Part shown: positions 23,201 to 32,600 of the stretch, piece after piece
Position numbering within the stretch: the first letter of the stretch is position 1
How the letters are laid out: each line of letters starts with the position of its first letter
DNA from: Symsagittifera roscoffensis
Taxonomy: Eukaryota > Xenacoelomorpha > Acoela > Convolutidae
Direction: 5' to 3'
NCBI RefSeq assembly: GCF_963678635.1
Contig: NC_087068.1
Span: forward strand, 1,118,001 to 1,182,000
Length of the DNA: 64,000 nucleotides
Position numbers and translations under genes: made by a program
The notes under the pieces: generated by a model
Told to the model about the DNA's origin: nothing
The model's input: only the letters and a program-made list of their open reading frames with translations
The model's database searches: none

Positions 23201-26200
23201 TCCTGAGCTCCGAGCTATTCTTGTATGCCGCCGTCTTGCATCGGGCCAAAACGATGGGCGCCGTCTCTCTCAAGTTTCCTTCCGAAACAGCATCCACTGA
23301 AGGACTACCCCATCCTTCCACTTCTCTCTTCCTCTTGCGAGTCTTCACATCTCTGCTCGAGGGTGTTGTGGCTATCATCATTGATTCGACCTCTCCATCC
23401 ACTCCTTCCAACTCTTGCCTCCCCCCTGCTCGAGCCTTAAGGATATTAGTACTTTTAATCATATTACTAGTCCCAACCTTATCCCTTTTTATATCATCAA
23501 CCATTTTATCCACAGTTTTTTGTTTCAGAGTAGAGCTGTCCTCACATTTCTCTTTTCTAGTCTTCGATCGTGCGTTCCTCAGCTCCACTAGCTTGTTCAG
23601 CAGCTCTTTTCTTGCTTTCTCATCCAGCCCCGTTCCTATCAGGAGCGGTTCCCCGAATCTCACTACTGCGTCCCACAGTTCCTTCTTGAACTTGTCCAGC
23701 GTCGTCTCGCTGCCCACTTCTCGATTGAATTCCTCCAGGAACTCCTGCCAAGCGTCATCCTCGAGAGATCCCAAGAATATGTCCCTGTTCCCTTCGAACG
23801 TGTTCTTCTCCCTTTCCTCCGAGCTCAAGAGTAACATCCCCATATTGAAGGTCTCACCTGCCAATGGCAACTCTAGGTTCTTCCGCGGAGACGGAATCAG
23901 GGGTGGTGTGGCAGTATCTGCCCAATTCTCCTCGCTCAAATCTTTCAACAGCTCTTGAGTGGTGAGCTCCTCCCCTGATGGCCCTGGTTCAGGCGTATTC
24001 CCCACTTCCATGTCTTCACCAGCTTCACTGAGAGTTTCATCCATACTCTCTTCTTCTGACTCATGTCTCCTTCTCTCGAGAATTTTCTTAAATCGGTCCT
24101 CGACGGGTCCGCTCCTCTTGTCTCCAGGTGTGTCCACGGACAGTGGTGATGGTGTCGCAGGATCCAGCTTTTTGTATTCCGTCAGTGCTACGTGCAGTTG
24201 ACCTGCTGCATCTAGTTCTGTTCCTTCCTGTCTTATTTCCACCTGTTCCAAGCCATAGGGCGCCTTATATTTTCTCGTGGCAAATTTCATGTCGTCCACC
24301 AGTGCGACGTGCCCCTCCATCACGATCATCCTGCCATCATCCCATATGGGCAACATGTTCTCAAGTCCCTCCTTCTCATGAGTTCTCAAGACCTTCCTCA
24401 CCTCATACCCTGGGGGCTGCGAACCTCTACTCTTTTTTGCTTGCGTCGTCCACGAGTTTACCTTCATCTCGCTGGTATGGAAGTAGACCGCCGCCGTGTA
24501 GCCAATGAACAGGGGGTCCCAGCCATCAGTGAAATCCTTCTGCATTTCCTCCGCCGTCATCCTCGCCATTATGGAGGGAACTACCAAGGGACTATTCATT
24601 CCTAAGGTCATCCTCCTGACTATTGGGAACTCAGGCATGGTGGCCGGGAGGATTTCTTTCTCCATTATGGTCTCCAGCTCCCTCTTCACCAGTGCGAAGC
24701 ACTCCTTCCAGGCAGGAATTCTCAAGATTTCTCGTCCGTCCGCCGTCAATGGGTTCAAGTTCCAGAATTTGGGATACATTTCAATGGGACCCTCTCGCTT
24801 GCCTCCCATTCTACATTGCATTTGACCCCTGAAGTTGCACACTATCAGCTCGGCATCTTTCACCTTTCCAAAGAGTACCGTGTTGCTCATTCGCGCCCTG
24901 AGCACCTCCTGCTGACACCAATTCAGCGCTGTACCATCCAGTACACTGATGAGACTCAAGTGCGTCACCGAGTGACGATACGTTATCACCAGGGGATCTG
25001 GAAACGCGTACGTCACTGCTGGACCATAGATGCAGGTCACCACCTCCTCCAGACCTCGGATTATCCCCATTGGGTCCGACCTCATTGCCAGGCACAGGTC
25101 CGTCAACAGAGGCATCCCTCTGTTCGCCTTCTCCCATTCTTCTCTCGAGGTTGGGTTCTCATCTTCACCCGTCATGTATCGATTCTGCATCATGAGGTAT
25201 TGCACCAGCAGTGTCTTCAACCCTGCGGCACACTTGTAGGAGCTGGTTTCAATACTCGTGTGGACTCTCCCCATAGACAGAGGTTCTCCATACTCCATTA
25301 ACCGATGAAACGATACCAATTCCCCATGGGTCAAGAGTACTAGTGCCAGATACCCATCAACTCGAAGTGTCTCCACTCCTCGACTAAACATGTATGCTGG
25401 GCCCATGTTGAACAAGTATCTGGGGTAAACCAAATACAGGGCCAAGAGCAGGCTGATGGACATGCCCAGTATCTCCTGTACGAAGGCTCCGAAGATAGTC
25501 GCCGTGGTGCCGAACACTCCTGCCAAGAATTCTCTCTCCCAGCAAGGACTCAAGAACTTGAGAATCTCGTAATCTCTCCTAGTCTTCAATTCGCCGTTGG
25601 CGTGCTCTCTCCAAAATCCTCCAATCGTCACTTCATTGGCGGCCGAGACAAATCTAACCACCGTCATGTCTCTCGTTTCAGCTAGCTCCAGTTGCTTCTC
25701 TAGAAAACTCCAGATTTGTTTCACGAGGAGTGGTGCTTCCTCCCTCGTCTTATTCGTGACGTTCTCCAGCCTTGGTGTCAGGAATGGCCACCAGCCATTC
25801 TCTTGAGTCAAGCGATATTTCATCGATTCTAACTGTTTCTCCGTCTCGACCACATTTCTTCTCTCGTTGCTGGGACCTCTAGTCCTGCTGGTGGAATTTG
25901 CGACTTTCACATCCATACTCCGGAACCACAGGCTGGCCGTCAACTGGTTTATCGCCGGGTGGTCGTCCCCGATGACTGGGCTGAACTTGAGTTGTCTAGC
26001 AAAGTTCGATATCTCTAGCAAGAGTACCTCATCCAATACAATCAGGACGTCGGCTAGTCCGTAAAAGCCCCTCAGTGCATGAGATATGTCAGCCCATGCC
26101 GCTGGTAATTCTGATTTGTAAAGTCTCAAGTTCACTGGCTCCAGCTCTCGATTGGGGGCTGCCATCAGAATCCGCCATTCACTCCCTTCTGCTATCAAGA

Positions 26201-29099
26201 TCAAGACCGCGTACACGAATTGTAGGGCGGGTGGCATGCTTGCGTATCCTGGGGATGTGGTAAACACCACCTTTGTCTTGGACCCAAATCTTGAGGCTAC
26301 GTTCTCTTGTACCTCATTCATCGCCGCAAATAACGCCTGAATGGCCTCCCATATCTTCCTTGATGTCGGAACCTCCTTGCCCTTCAATTGCTCAAGAAGT
26401 CCCATCGCATGCAGGTGGTCATTCATTCCTGCAAACAATAGCAGCTCAGGTTCACAGGGCATCTCCGACTTTATTGCCACCACTAGGGTCAACATCTGGT
26501 TCAATTCGGCTCCTGGCAAAGAGTATACCAGAGTCTCCGGCCAGAACAACTTGGGAGACGTTCCCTCGAAGTCCGATCCCGCCACAATGACTACTCTTGC
26601 AGCAGCTGGATCTGCTCTATCATAAACTGCCAGAGTCTTGGCCAATTGGGTGCCGCCACAGGGCTTCCCGTACCTGGGATCCTCTGCCAACTTGGGACCT
26701 TCGTAAGCAGCGTCTGGCAATCCCGTTCCTCCCGGATTGAGTAGCTTGTCTACCACCTTCAACTGTGCCGGGGTTGCCAACCTGATTCTGGCGATGCTGG
26801 TTCGGTGCTTGGGAGGTTCTGCTATAAGTCCCGGACTCCCCAGCAGCTTGAGAGGTCTGTAATTAATGGGTCCCATGATCGTTTTTGTGGGAATTCCCGT
26901 CAGGTCTGTGGTCTCCATCAACTTCGCCCTCGAGAAGTGCGCCTCATGAGCCTTCAACCAGTCTATGCAATGATGTCTATTCAAATCCTCGTGCGACACT
27001 CGTTCGATCCCCAGGGTTTCCGCCAACTCTCGTCTGCATTCCAAACTCTCTAGATCCAGTTCCTTCACCTTCTCAGGATATCTCAAGCGGGCAGTCTCCA
27101 TAGACTTCTTTTCTCTCCTGCCATCTGCCACCACCACAGAGGACATCGCCGAGCCCGGAGGTGTTGATGACTCTACCTCCTCCGACTCCATTGGCGTGGC
27201 ACTCTGCAATCGGGTCTGATTGCTCCTTGAACTGTCTCTAGTATCAATTCTCGCTCCCAAGCGACCAGCCAAGGCCCTCGAGGCAAGGAATGGTGGGTTG
27301 GGAGGTGGTCCTAAAGTGAATTGGGCTGTCTCCAGCAGGTCCGCCTCTAGCGTGTTAATGTGTTCCTGGAAGACGTCGTTCAGCCACTCCGCTCCCCTTG
27401 GCCTATCGAAATGGATTCCATCTTTTGAGGTGTCTTCAGGGAATCCCTTTTTCTCCATACGTTCTGCTATGTCCAACAGCCTGAGAGGAAGCACACTCTT
27501 CCGGTGTATGTCTCGGATCATCTTGTTCAGGCTCCGCACCTTCTGGTTCATCTCTAGGGCGTGCTGATCAAACATCATGTTGTAGGGGACCGTGCATACC
27601 GTCAGCAGGATGGGGTCCATCTGGATCCTCAGTTCCTCAAGAAGGCAGCTCATCTTGTCGCACAGCCTCGCTACTTTCCTCGCTTCTCCCCTTGACACGT
27701 CGTTGGTCCCAACCATCAGGGTCACTGTGTAAACTTTGGTCATCCCTAGCATGTCCAGGGTTGCCAACATCTGTGGCGTGGCAGCTCCAGCGAAACTCAA
27801 GACTCCTGTTTGCCAATGGGACCGTATCTGGGTCAACACCCGCACCAGGCTATCCCCTATAATTAGGTGAACCGCACCCTCTGGCACACGAGGTGGCGCT
27901 AGATACTCCACCCAGGCTGCGTCATGGAAGCAGTCCCTCCTGGTTCCCTGTTCCGCACTCCAGTCCAGCCGATTGTGCCTGTGGTAGTTCCCTTCTGTAT
28001 TCTTCTTGTAGCTCGCGATCACGACGTTTCTGACCGGCTGTTCCCTCCAAGTTGGGGGAAGCTCTGGCCTTGTCGATCTTTCACGACTCTGCTGCTGCAA
28101 TTTCTCGCCCAGCTCCTTCAGGCGCGATGAGGCGCCACTCACCTGGCTGCCACTCGAGGTCGAGGTTGGGGTATATCCGGGTAATACCACATCCATCAGA
28201 GGGCGTACAGGTTGGGTCTCTAGGTTGCGCAAGGAAGGCGTCACGTCATTCGGTATCCAGACCTCCAAGCCTTCACTCATGTGTTCCCTGGCCTCGCGGT
28301 CAAGGTTGAACCGTCCTCTAGCCCTGGGAGCTTCATCCACCTCCATGCGCGACTCCGGTCTCGAGCTTGTCACCACTCGTTCGTTAGACCTGGCTCCCTT
28401 TTGTGCGTCAAGCTCGCGTTGTCGCTGTTCTATCCTTTCCAACTCCGACTTTAGTTGATCACGATTCGCGACGTTCTCCCGCACCCTTAGCTCCTGCTGA
28501 TGTTCAGCCCTCAGCATCTCAAGTAATTTCAACGTCTGATCTCGCTCGTCGACTGCCTGGTCCCTCTCCAGCTGAAGCTTCTCCCTATCCAGCTTCGCCT
28601 GATCCCGATCGAGGTTCGCTTTATTCTTTTCCTTCAGCGCCTTCTCAAGCTCTTTCTTTAGGACCCCCAGATCCGGATATGCCTCTGTCGTCTGTTGCGC
28701 TCGCGACATCGACGGCACCTTACTCGAGCTCTGGCCTGTGGATCTTGCTGTTGGTCTCGTCGGTAGCGGAAACTCTCCTGCGCCGTGTTCGGTGTTGTTA
28801 CTCAGGCCAGGATTTCTTGCCAAGTCAAAGCCCCTTACTCCTCCATCCGCATTCCAAGATAACCATCTGGTCTGTTCTCGATTTGATATGCCCTCGGTGG
28901 TGTAGCCGATCATCAAGACAGCCTCCGTCGCAGACTCCCTGCACTCACCCTGGTCCTCCAACTGGAGGATCGCATTCAGCATCACCGCCATTCTCTCGTC
29001 TATCTGGGTGTAGTCCAGGTCCCTCAAGCGTCTGTACAGCTCGTCAAGAGTGGGCTTCTTCAGAGCCGCGGGCACGGAGTTCCAGAATCGGTCTGCCAT
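20220..29099 (-). CDS. ORF2: 2,959-aa protein with SGNH hydrolase domain(s), coiled coil and SUMO-interaction-like tail
   Basis: Starts at the ATG at 29099-29097 (an open TTG start 45 bases upstream is less likely) and ends with TGA at 20220. Residues about 145-240 are a charged coiled coil (DRDQAKLDREKLQLERDQ). Residues about 405-570 carry the SGNH/GDSL hydrolase blocks: GDSL with Ser417, GTND with Gly464 and Asn466, and DGIHFD with Asp560 and His563, so all catalytic residues are present. A second region at about 835-1050 has a similar order (GSDF at 841, GMND at 891, DDHP at 1045) without a GDS serine block and looks like a degenerate SGNH fold. A hydrophobic stretch lies near 1210-1240. 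Long charged segments follow, then a C-terminal globular part and EEIVISSDDEEE at about 2925. There is no signal peptide, so it does not look like an envelope. Known SGNH enzymes act on acyl or acetyl esters; the substrate here is unknown. Confidence 0.85.
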   Translation of the reverse strand: MADRFWNSVPAALKKPTLDELYRRLRDLDYTQIDERMAVMLNAILQLEDQGECRESATEAVLMIGYTTEGISNREQTRWLSWNADGGVRGFDLARNPGLSNNTEHGAGEFPLPTRPTARSTGQSSSKVPSMSRAQQTTEAYPDLGVLKKELEKALKEKNKANLDRDQAKLDREKLQLERDQAVDERDQTLKLLEMLRAEHQQELRVRENVANRDQLKSELERIEQRQRELDAQKGARSNERVVTSSRPESRMEVDEAPRARGRFNLDREAREHMSEGLEVWIPNDVTPSLRNLETQPVRPLMDVVLPGYTPTSTSSGSQVSGASSRLKELGEKLQQQSRERSTRPELPPTWREQPVRNVVIASYKKNTEGNYHRHNRLDWSAEQGTRRDCFHDAAWVEYLAPPRVPEGAVHLIIGDSLVRVLTQIRSHWQTGVLSFAGAATPQMLATLDMLGMTKVYTVTLMVGTNDVSRGEARKVARLCDKMSCLLEELRIQMDPILLTVCTVPYNMMFDQHALEMNQKVRSLNKMIRDIHRKSVLPLRLLDIAERMEKKGFPEDTSKDGIHFDRPRGAEWLNDVFQEHINTLEADLLETAQFTLGPPPNPPFLASRALAGRLGARIDTRDSSRSNQTRLQSATPMESEEVESSTPPGSAMSSVVVADGRREKKSMETARLRYPEKVKELDLESLECRRELAETLGIERVSHEDLNRHHCIDWLKAHEAHFSRAKLMETTDLTGIPTKTIMGPINYRPLKLLGSPGLIAEPPKHRTSIARIRLATPAQLKVVDKLLNPGGTGLPDAAYEGPKLAEDPRYGKPCGGTQLAKTLAVYDRADPAAARVVIVAGSDFEGTSPKLFWPETLVYSLPGAELNQMLTLVVAIKSEMPCEPELLLFAGMNDHLHAMGLLEQLKGKEVPTSRKIWEAIQALFAAMNEVQENVASRFGSKTKVVFTTSPGYASMPPALQFVYAVLILIAEGSEWRILMAAPNRELEPVNLRLYKSELPAAWADISHALRGFYGLADVLIVLDEVLLLEISNFARQLKFSPVIGDDHPAINQLTASLWFRSMDVKVANSTSRTRGPSNERRNVVETEKQLESMKYRLTQENGWWPFLTPRLENVTNKTREEAPLLVKQIWSFLEKQLELAETRDMTVVRFVSAANEVTIGGFWREHANGELKTRRDYEILKFLSPCWEREFLAGVFGTTATIFGAFVQEILGMSISLLLALYLVYPRYLFNMGPAYMFSRGVETLRVDGYLALVLLTHGELVSFHRLMEYGEPLSMGRVHTSIETSSYKCAAGLKTLLVQYLMMQNRYMTGEDENPTSREEWEKANRGMPLLTDLCLAMRSDPMGIIRGLEEVVTCIYGPAVTYAFPDPLVITYRHSVTHLSLISVLDGTALNWCQQEVLRARMSNTVLFGKVKDAELIVCNFRGQMQCRMGGKREGPIEMYPKFWNLNPLTADGREILRIPAWKECFALVKRELETIMEKEILPATMPEFPIVRRMTLGMNSPLVVPSIMARMTAEEMQKDFTDGWDPLFIGYTAAVYFHTSEMKVNSWTTQAKKSRGSQPPGYEVRKVLRTHEKEGLENMLPIWDDGRMIVMEGHVALVDDMKFATRKYKAPYGLEQVEIRQEGTELDAAGQLHVALTEYKKLDPATPSPLSVDTPGDKRSGPVEDRFKKILERRRHESEEESMDETLSEAGEDMEVGNTPEPGPSGEELTTQELLKDLSEENWADTATPPLIPSPRKNLELPLAGETFNMGMLLLSSEEREKNTFEGNRDIFLGSLEDDAWQEFLEEFNREVGSETTLDKFKKELWDAVVRFGEPLLIGTGLDEKARKELLNKLVELRNARSKTRKEKCEDSSTLKQKTVDKMVDDIKRDKVGTSNMIKSTNILKARAGGRQELEGVDGEVESMMIATTPSSRDVKTRKRKREVEGWGSPSVDAVSEGNLRETAPIVLARCKTAAYKNSSELRKPLEVEKEIEVSTSSTSEEDFKPQKVNVKRGSTNGQVGEVEIGKEWISKAHQDMGKQVTSDPLERNKTRNTSRTWWVALETLKEMEDCLKKLDSGIARRRRNWATQQKAEVNKIEMASHLKRSWQSLLKDHFEEAMRTSSSAPPLMANPFVRTAGQLMFTWSLVGIELETLTSYDRLKLGSKKLEVYQALMQHVVRDNSGLSLARRKDATCFLRWTMSMMSDSTILACHQRASGSKTMERRVSTIILNVYQSTGIEKEDGSRLSLENHRKLDEVRRFSNKKFEEEHDVHRNLASSEQYSRLSEKGEYQYVSGVMGIAYNPFLDSEAGGAHRNHEVAELLKFWTERIMEIDAVEKEGPSLGLILEKTPEVISIPRSNKRVEVNMGGGDGLLTTNLGVIWKLLRPSWCPHPHASLIEETTERVRLAPTEDEDLAKLSVLHKLITPQMQEPSERTSDPGSAKKWEPGSCLDSTCGNGEHICDGRSCVRILSFQKEDLVTWFEDITEREKSEVQIIAECYARTTVNIATALGFFSRMCGLQALERLESEHHLVTALSVESWPGVLQVTQKHIRSWKVGLEAEMGFPMSEAYGLPLNAKSLIGSMMANLCGSHYPLHMAMVEVSSQRILVDKAFSVPKCVRLARMSHHSHKLLRKIKGTVPKELRDDLSEIWGEDLLKLERENTSDHERQNVIGKPVGSTPNLEDNDTMHEKMMELEPLLEASGERNLRSIEISHGECPCHCLAQTVWYPDHKNLCLVWDVEEIRSIGLPDHRQKVTLLVVSTMLALRWIEENITKYREATTPTAESIYAIDYSRRLELFETACKVFAIPTEVRHVWSRLRYFPWFRATLTSWLYRATKDHMRKHQKEYRQFQAEIGPEAFKRPLLTHRNAITTGWKRVGKMSRDNTKARESILEEDLAKNVSLSLHNSFCLNREARVKALPNQAKRLQEQREWMRSYEQLKAWEEIVISSDDEEELLRQFAASSTSGCSTSKAKSTR

Positions 29100-29622
29100 T
29101 TTTGCAACTTCGGGATGTATATAGGTAGATGTTAACCAGCTCAAGAATTACCTTACCAACTCAAGAATTACCTTACCAACTCAAGTATTACCCAATTCAA
29201 GAATTCTCTAGAAATGTTCTCTTGCAACTACTTGCTGTAGATTCGGATTATCGCGTGTTCAATCAAGATTCTCTCTTTTTGTTTCTCGCTTGAGTGTAGT
29301 TGGATTTTCAACTTTGTTTTTCAAACTCGATCTGAAAACAGAAAGCTTATTAAAACTTAGCATGTCACGTTCCTAACCTAGGGACCCCCCTTCTACCCAT
29401 ATGGTTAAAATCTTATCATTCTCATATCACTTAAAGCAATTCGATTGGATTTTCCTTTAAGAACATGCAGATTCATTTTATGTTTTAGCACCATCAATTC
29501 TTTCTTTTAAAATTCAATTGTCATGCCAATCACATCTTAAGATCCTTTTACCTGCGCCGCACCCCAGTACCTAACTCAAGACTCCTCCCTCACACCCGAC
29601 TCGATACCTCCATGTACCCGAC
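29100..29622 (-). other. Gap between ORF1 and ORF2 of the giant element
   Basis: About 520 bp separate the ORF1 stop from the ORF2 ATG. No conserved frame is visible. ORF2 therefore needs its own translation route: a spliced or subgenomic RNA, an internal promoter, or internal initiation. A 22-bp tandem triplicate sits immediately upstream of the ORF2 ATG. Confidence 0.6.
29136..29202 (-). repeat. Three tandem copies of a 22-bp unit just upstream of ORF2
   Basis: On the + strand the unit is CTCAAGAATTACCTTACCAA, present about three times in a row (the third has CTCAAGTATTACC), followed by TTCAAGAATTC. Each unit begins with the CTCAAG hexamer. In element sense each reads GGTAAGGTAATTCTTGAG, which also contains a 5'-splice-like GGTAAG. 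The placement suggests a control sequence for ORF2 expression. Confidence 0.75.
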
Positions 29623-32600
29623 TCAGGCGATGCTCAAGTAGTACTTCTTGTGAAGATGCACCATTATCTCGGTTTCTGCAAAGACCACATGTAGGATAGC
29701 GTACAATTCCCTCGAGCTCAGTTTGCCCCTGTTTGGGTCGTACACCGGCATCGAGACCTCCACTATTCCTCTTTCAATCATGAAGTCACGTAGTCTTGTC
29801 AGTGCCAATATCACGTGTTCGGGATCAATTGTGTTTCTGTCGTTGACTCTCGTTACTAGGAAGCAGAGGTATTTGCCCGGGACTTGTGCCACTGACGGTG
29901 GAAGCGCTGCTATGCCTCCCAGTCCTGGCCTCTGTCTGAACAGAAACTCTACGTTCTGGTACTCTCTTTTGAAGTCAGCCTCCAATCTTGATTTGAAACT
30001 CATGTCCGCCGTGATGCAGATCGCGCTGGTCCTGTTTGACAGGATGAAGTCGCTATCCGTTATCATGATGTTCTCTGAGTATTCATTGGGTATTTCGAAT
30101 TTCGTTTTGAAATTCCTTCCTATGGTAGGCTCTTGTTCTTCTTCCTCCAGTTCCAATCCGCTTGTTTCCCTCACTTCCTTGAGCTTCTTTATCATCAAAT
30201 TTTCGGTGTGGGTAAGTCCTACCCCCACTCCCCGGACAAAAATATTTATCGACGTCCCCGTCGATGTAGTCGGGTCTGAATTGTCCTTGGGGATGTCCAG
30301 TGGCCTGTCTGTTGCTGTCCATCCGAAAAGAGGGTCCTCTGTCTTCATGTAATTTGCTGCTGATACATCGATTTGCTGAATGCTTTGTCCTTCGCGGCTC
30401 TCGTCTTTGACATCACGCATCCACTCTAGAATCCTCAAGTTCGTGTTCTCCCTCCTCTCTATTTCACTCTGCTCGAGATCCGTCTCCAATTCTGGCGTCG
30501 AGTAATCATCCTGCGGATAATGTCCACCATCGTCAATGACCTGCCATTCCTCTTCGGCTTCCAGTTCGCCTGCGCTTAGTAGTTCATCGCCCAACTTGTC
30601 TGGCTGTATCTTATCGATCAAGAAGTCATCCCCGTACCTATTGTACCTCATACCTGTTCGTTTACGATTGCCAGTCCTGGTTTCCGGTGGTGTTGGTCGA
30701 TCCGGCTCCATCCACTTCGGTACCTCGTTTTGCTCTGGGTCGTTCCAGTCTTCTTCTACAAATGAACCTGCATCCGACTCCACTTCTATCTTTTCGTTGT
30801 CGTCCAAACTCAAGTTCTCATTACCATCATTTTTCTCTCTAGTGCCTTTCTCATTCACCTCGCACGCTGGTTCCACCACCAGGTACTCAAGACCTTCCAT
30901 GTCTTTTGGTAGGCACCAGTCCTCCGGGGACGGGACATGAGGCTTCAGATTTTCGTAATGTGCTGCTCGCCCTGTACTCAAGCGATAGAACCTTCCCTGT
31001 TGATGTACTTCCGTAATCATGAACGGTCCTCTCCATTTCTTGAGTAGTTTCTTTGTTCCCTTGGGCGGTATGACATTTTGGAAAACCCACACGTATTGGC
31101 CCACTTCGTATGGCTTTGCTCTTAGTATCTTTTCGTCATATTTCTTGCGTTGCCTCATTTGCGCTTGCGCCGTGTTTCTCCGACATAGCTCGTTTAGCTC
31201 TTGTTGTCTTTTGATCGCTTCCTTCACGTATGCTTGAGGTGACGTCCTCTTCCCCTCGTACTCCGGGTAGAAGAATGTTATAGGCATTGCCCTTTCCCTG
31301 CCTGTCAACATCATGAAAGGACTGATACCCGTCGTTGAGTGCTGAGTACTATTATAGGCTCCTACTACCTGTGGCAGGTATTTGTCCCAGTCCGTCATGT
31401 ATCTCGAGCAGTACACCCTGAGCATGTTGACCAGTGTCCTGTTCTGTCTCTCTACCAACCCATTGGTCTGTGGATGATAGGTCGTCGAGTGCGCTTGAGC
31501 AATGTGTGATCTCTTCATCAATTCTTTTGTCAAGTCCCCCACAAAAGCCTTGCCGTTGTCCGACTGGAAAGTCATTGGACAACCATACCGCGATATCCAA
31601 TGCGTTATCAGGTGATCACATGTCTCCTCTGCCGAGGCTGTCTGGCACGGAACCGCTTCCGCCAACTTGGTGAAGTGATCTATTATAACTAGTATTTGGT
31701 TATAACCCGACTCCGTCATGCAGATTTTCTGATGGTCTATCTGCACCACTTCATTGAATTCCGAACTCTCGACAGACTTGAGGGGAAACTTCATCTTCCT
31801 TGGGTCTTTTACTTGAAGGCATGCTAGGCAGGCATTCACCCATCTCTCGCAAGCTTTTCTCATTCCCGGCCAATCAAACCTGTGAAGTATCCTTTGTTGT
31901 ACTTTATCTATCCCCTGGTGGCCCATCTGGTCGTGTGATCTGAAAAGCACCTCCGTTTGGTACAATTGTGGTAGTATGATGAGGTTGTGTTTGTGTAATA
32001 TTTTTTCCTCATCTCTTCTCTTGCACGCTACCACCCCTTCAGCTGTGTGATAAAGTAAATCTCTCTTCTCTTTGTAGAACTGGCTCAAGATCTTGTAGCT
32101 GTCTTCCTCAAGTTCCCCCTTCTCCTTGACTCCCGAATGGATCCATTTGGAGAGGTTACTTGTCATTTTGTCATTCTTCTGGGCCCTTATTAGGTCAGAC
32201 AGCCTGTATCTCGCCTTAACGTGCTCCTTTAGCGCCATGATCTGTCCATTCATTTCACCAGGGTTGTGGATGTCATCGCTCAGCTTCACACATATCATCC
32301 TTTTCACGATTTTCATGTCGTCTTCTGGTACCAGATTCGTTCTGACGTTTGAGTTGCACGATAGTTCCCTTAGTGGTTTTCTTGAAACTGCTATTTTCTC
32401 GAGCTCTTCACCACCTCGTACCTCTTGTATTTCCAGATTGTACGTCCCTGAAGATGGATCCGTCTGTGTCTTCTCTTCCGCCAGTATCATGCATAGACTG
32501 TCTTGGTCTTCGCTGCTCTCATCCGAGTCTTCATCCCATTCTTCACGCTCCCCGGACAATTTCCCTTCTCCGGTTTCGTCTTTTTCCATGAATCTGGACC

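Noticed and set aside
20220-29099. ORF2 as an envelope protein
   Set aside because: No signal peptide, no clear ectodomain cysteine pattern and only one weak hydrophobic stretch; SGNH and coiled-coil content argue otherwise.
20389-29128. Many + strand frames (up to 273 codons) opposite ORF2
   Set aside because: Shadow frames of a long, stop-free minus-strand gene; no domain or start context supports them.
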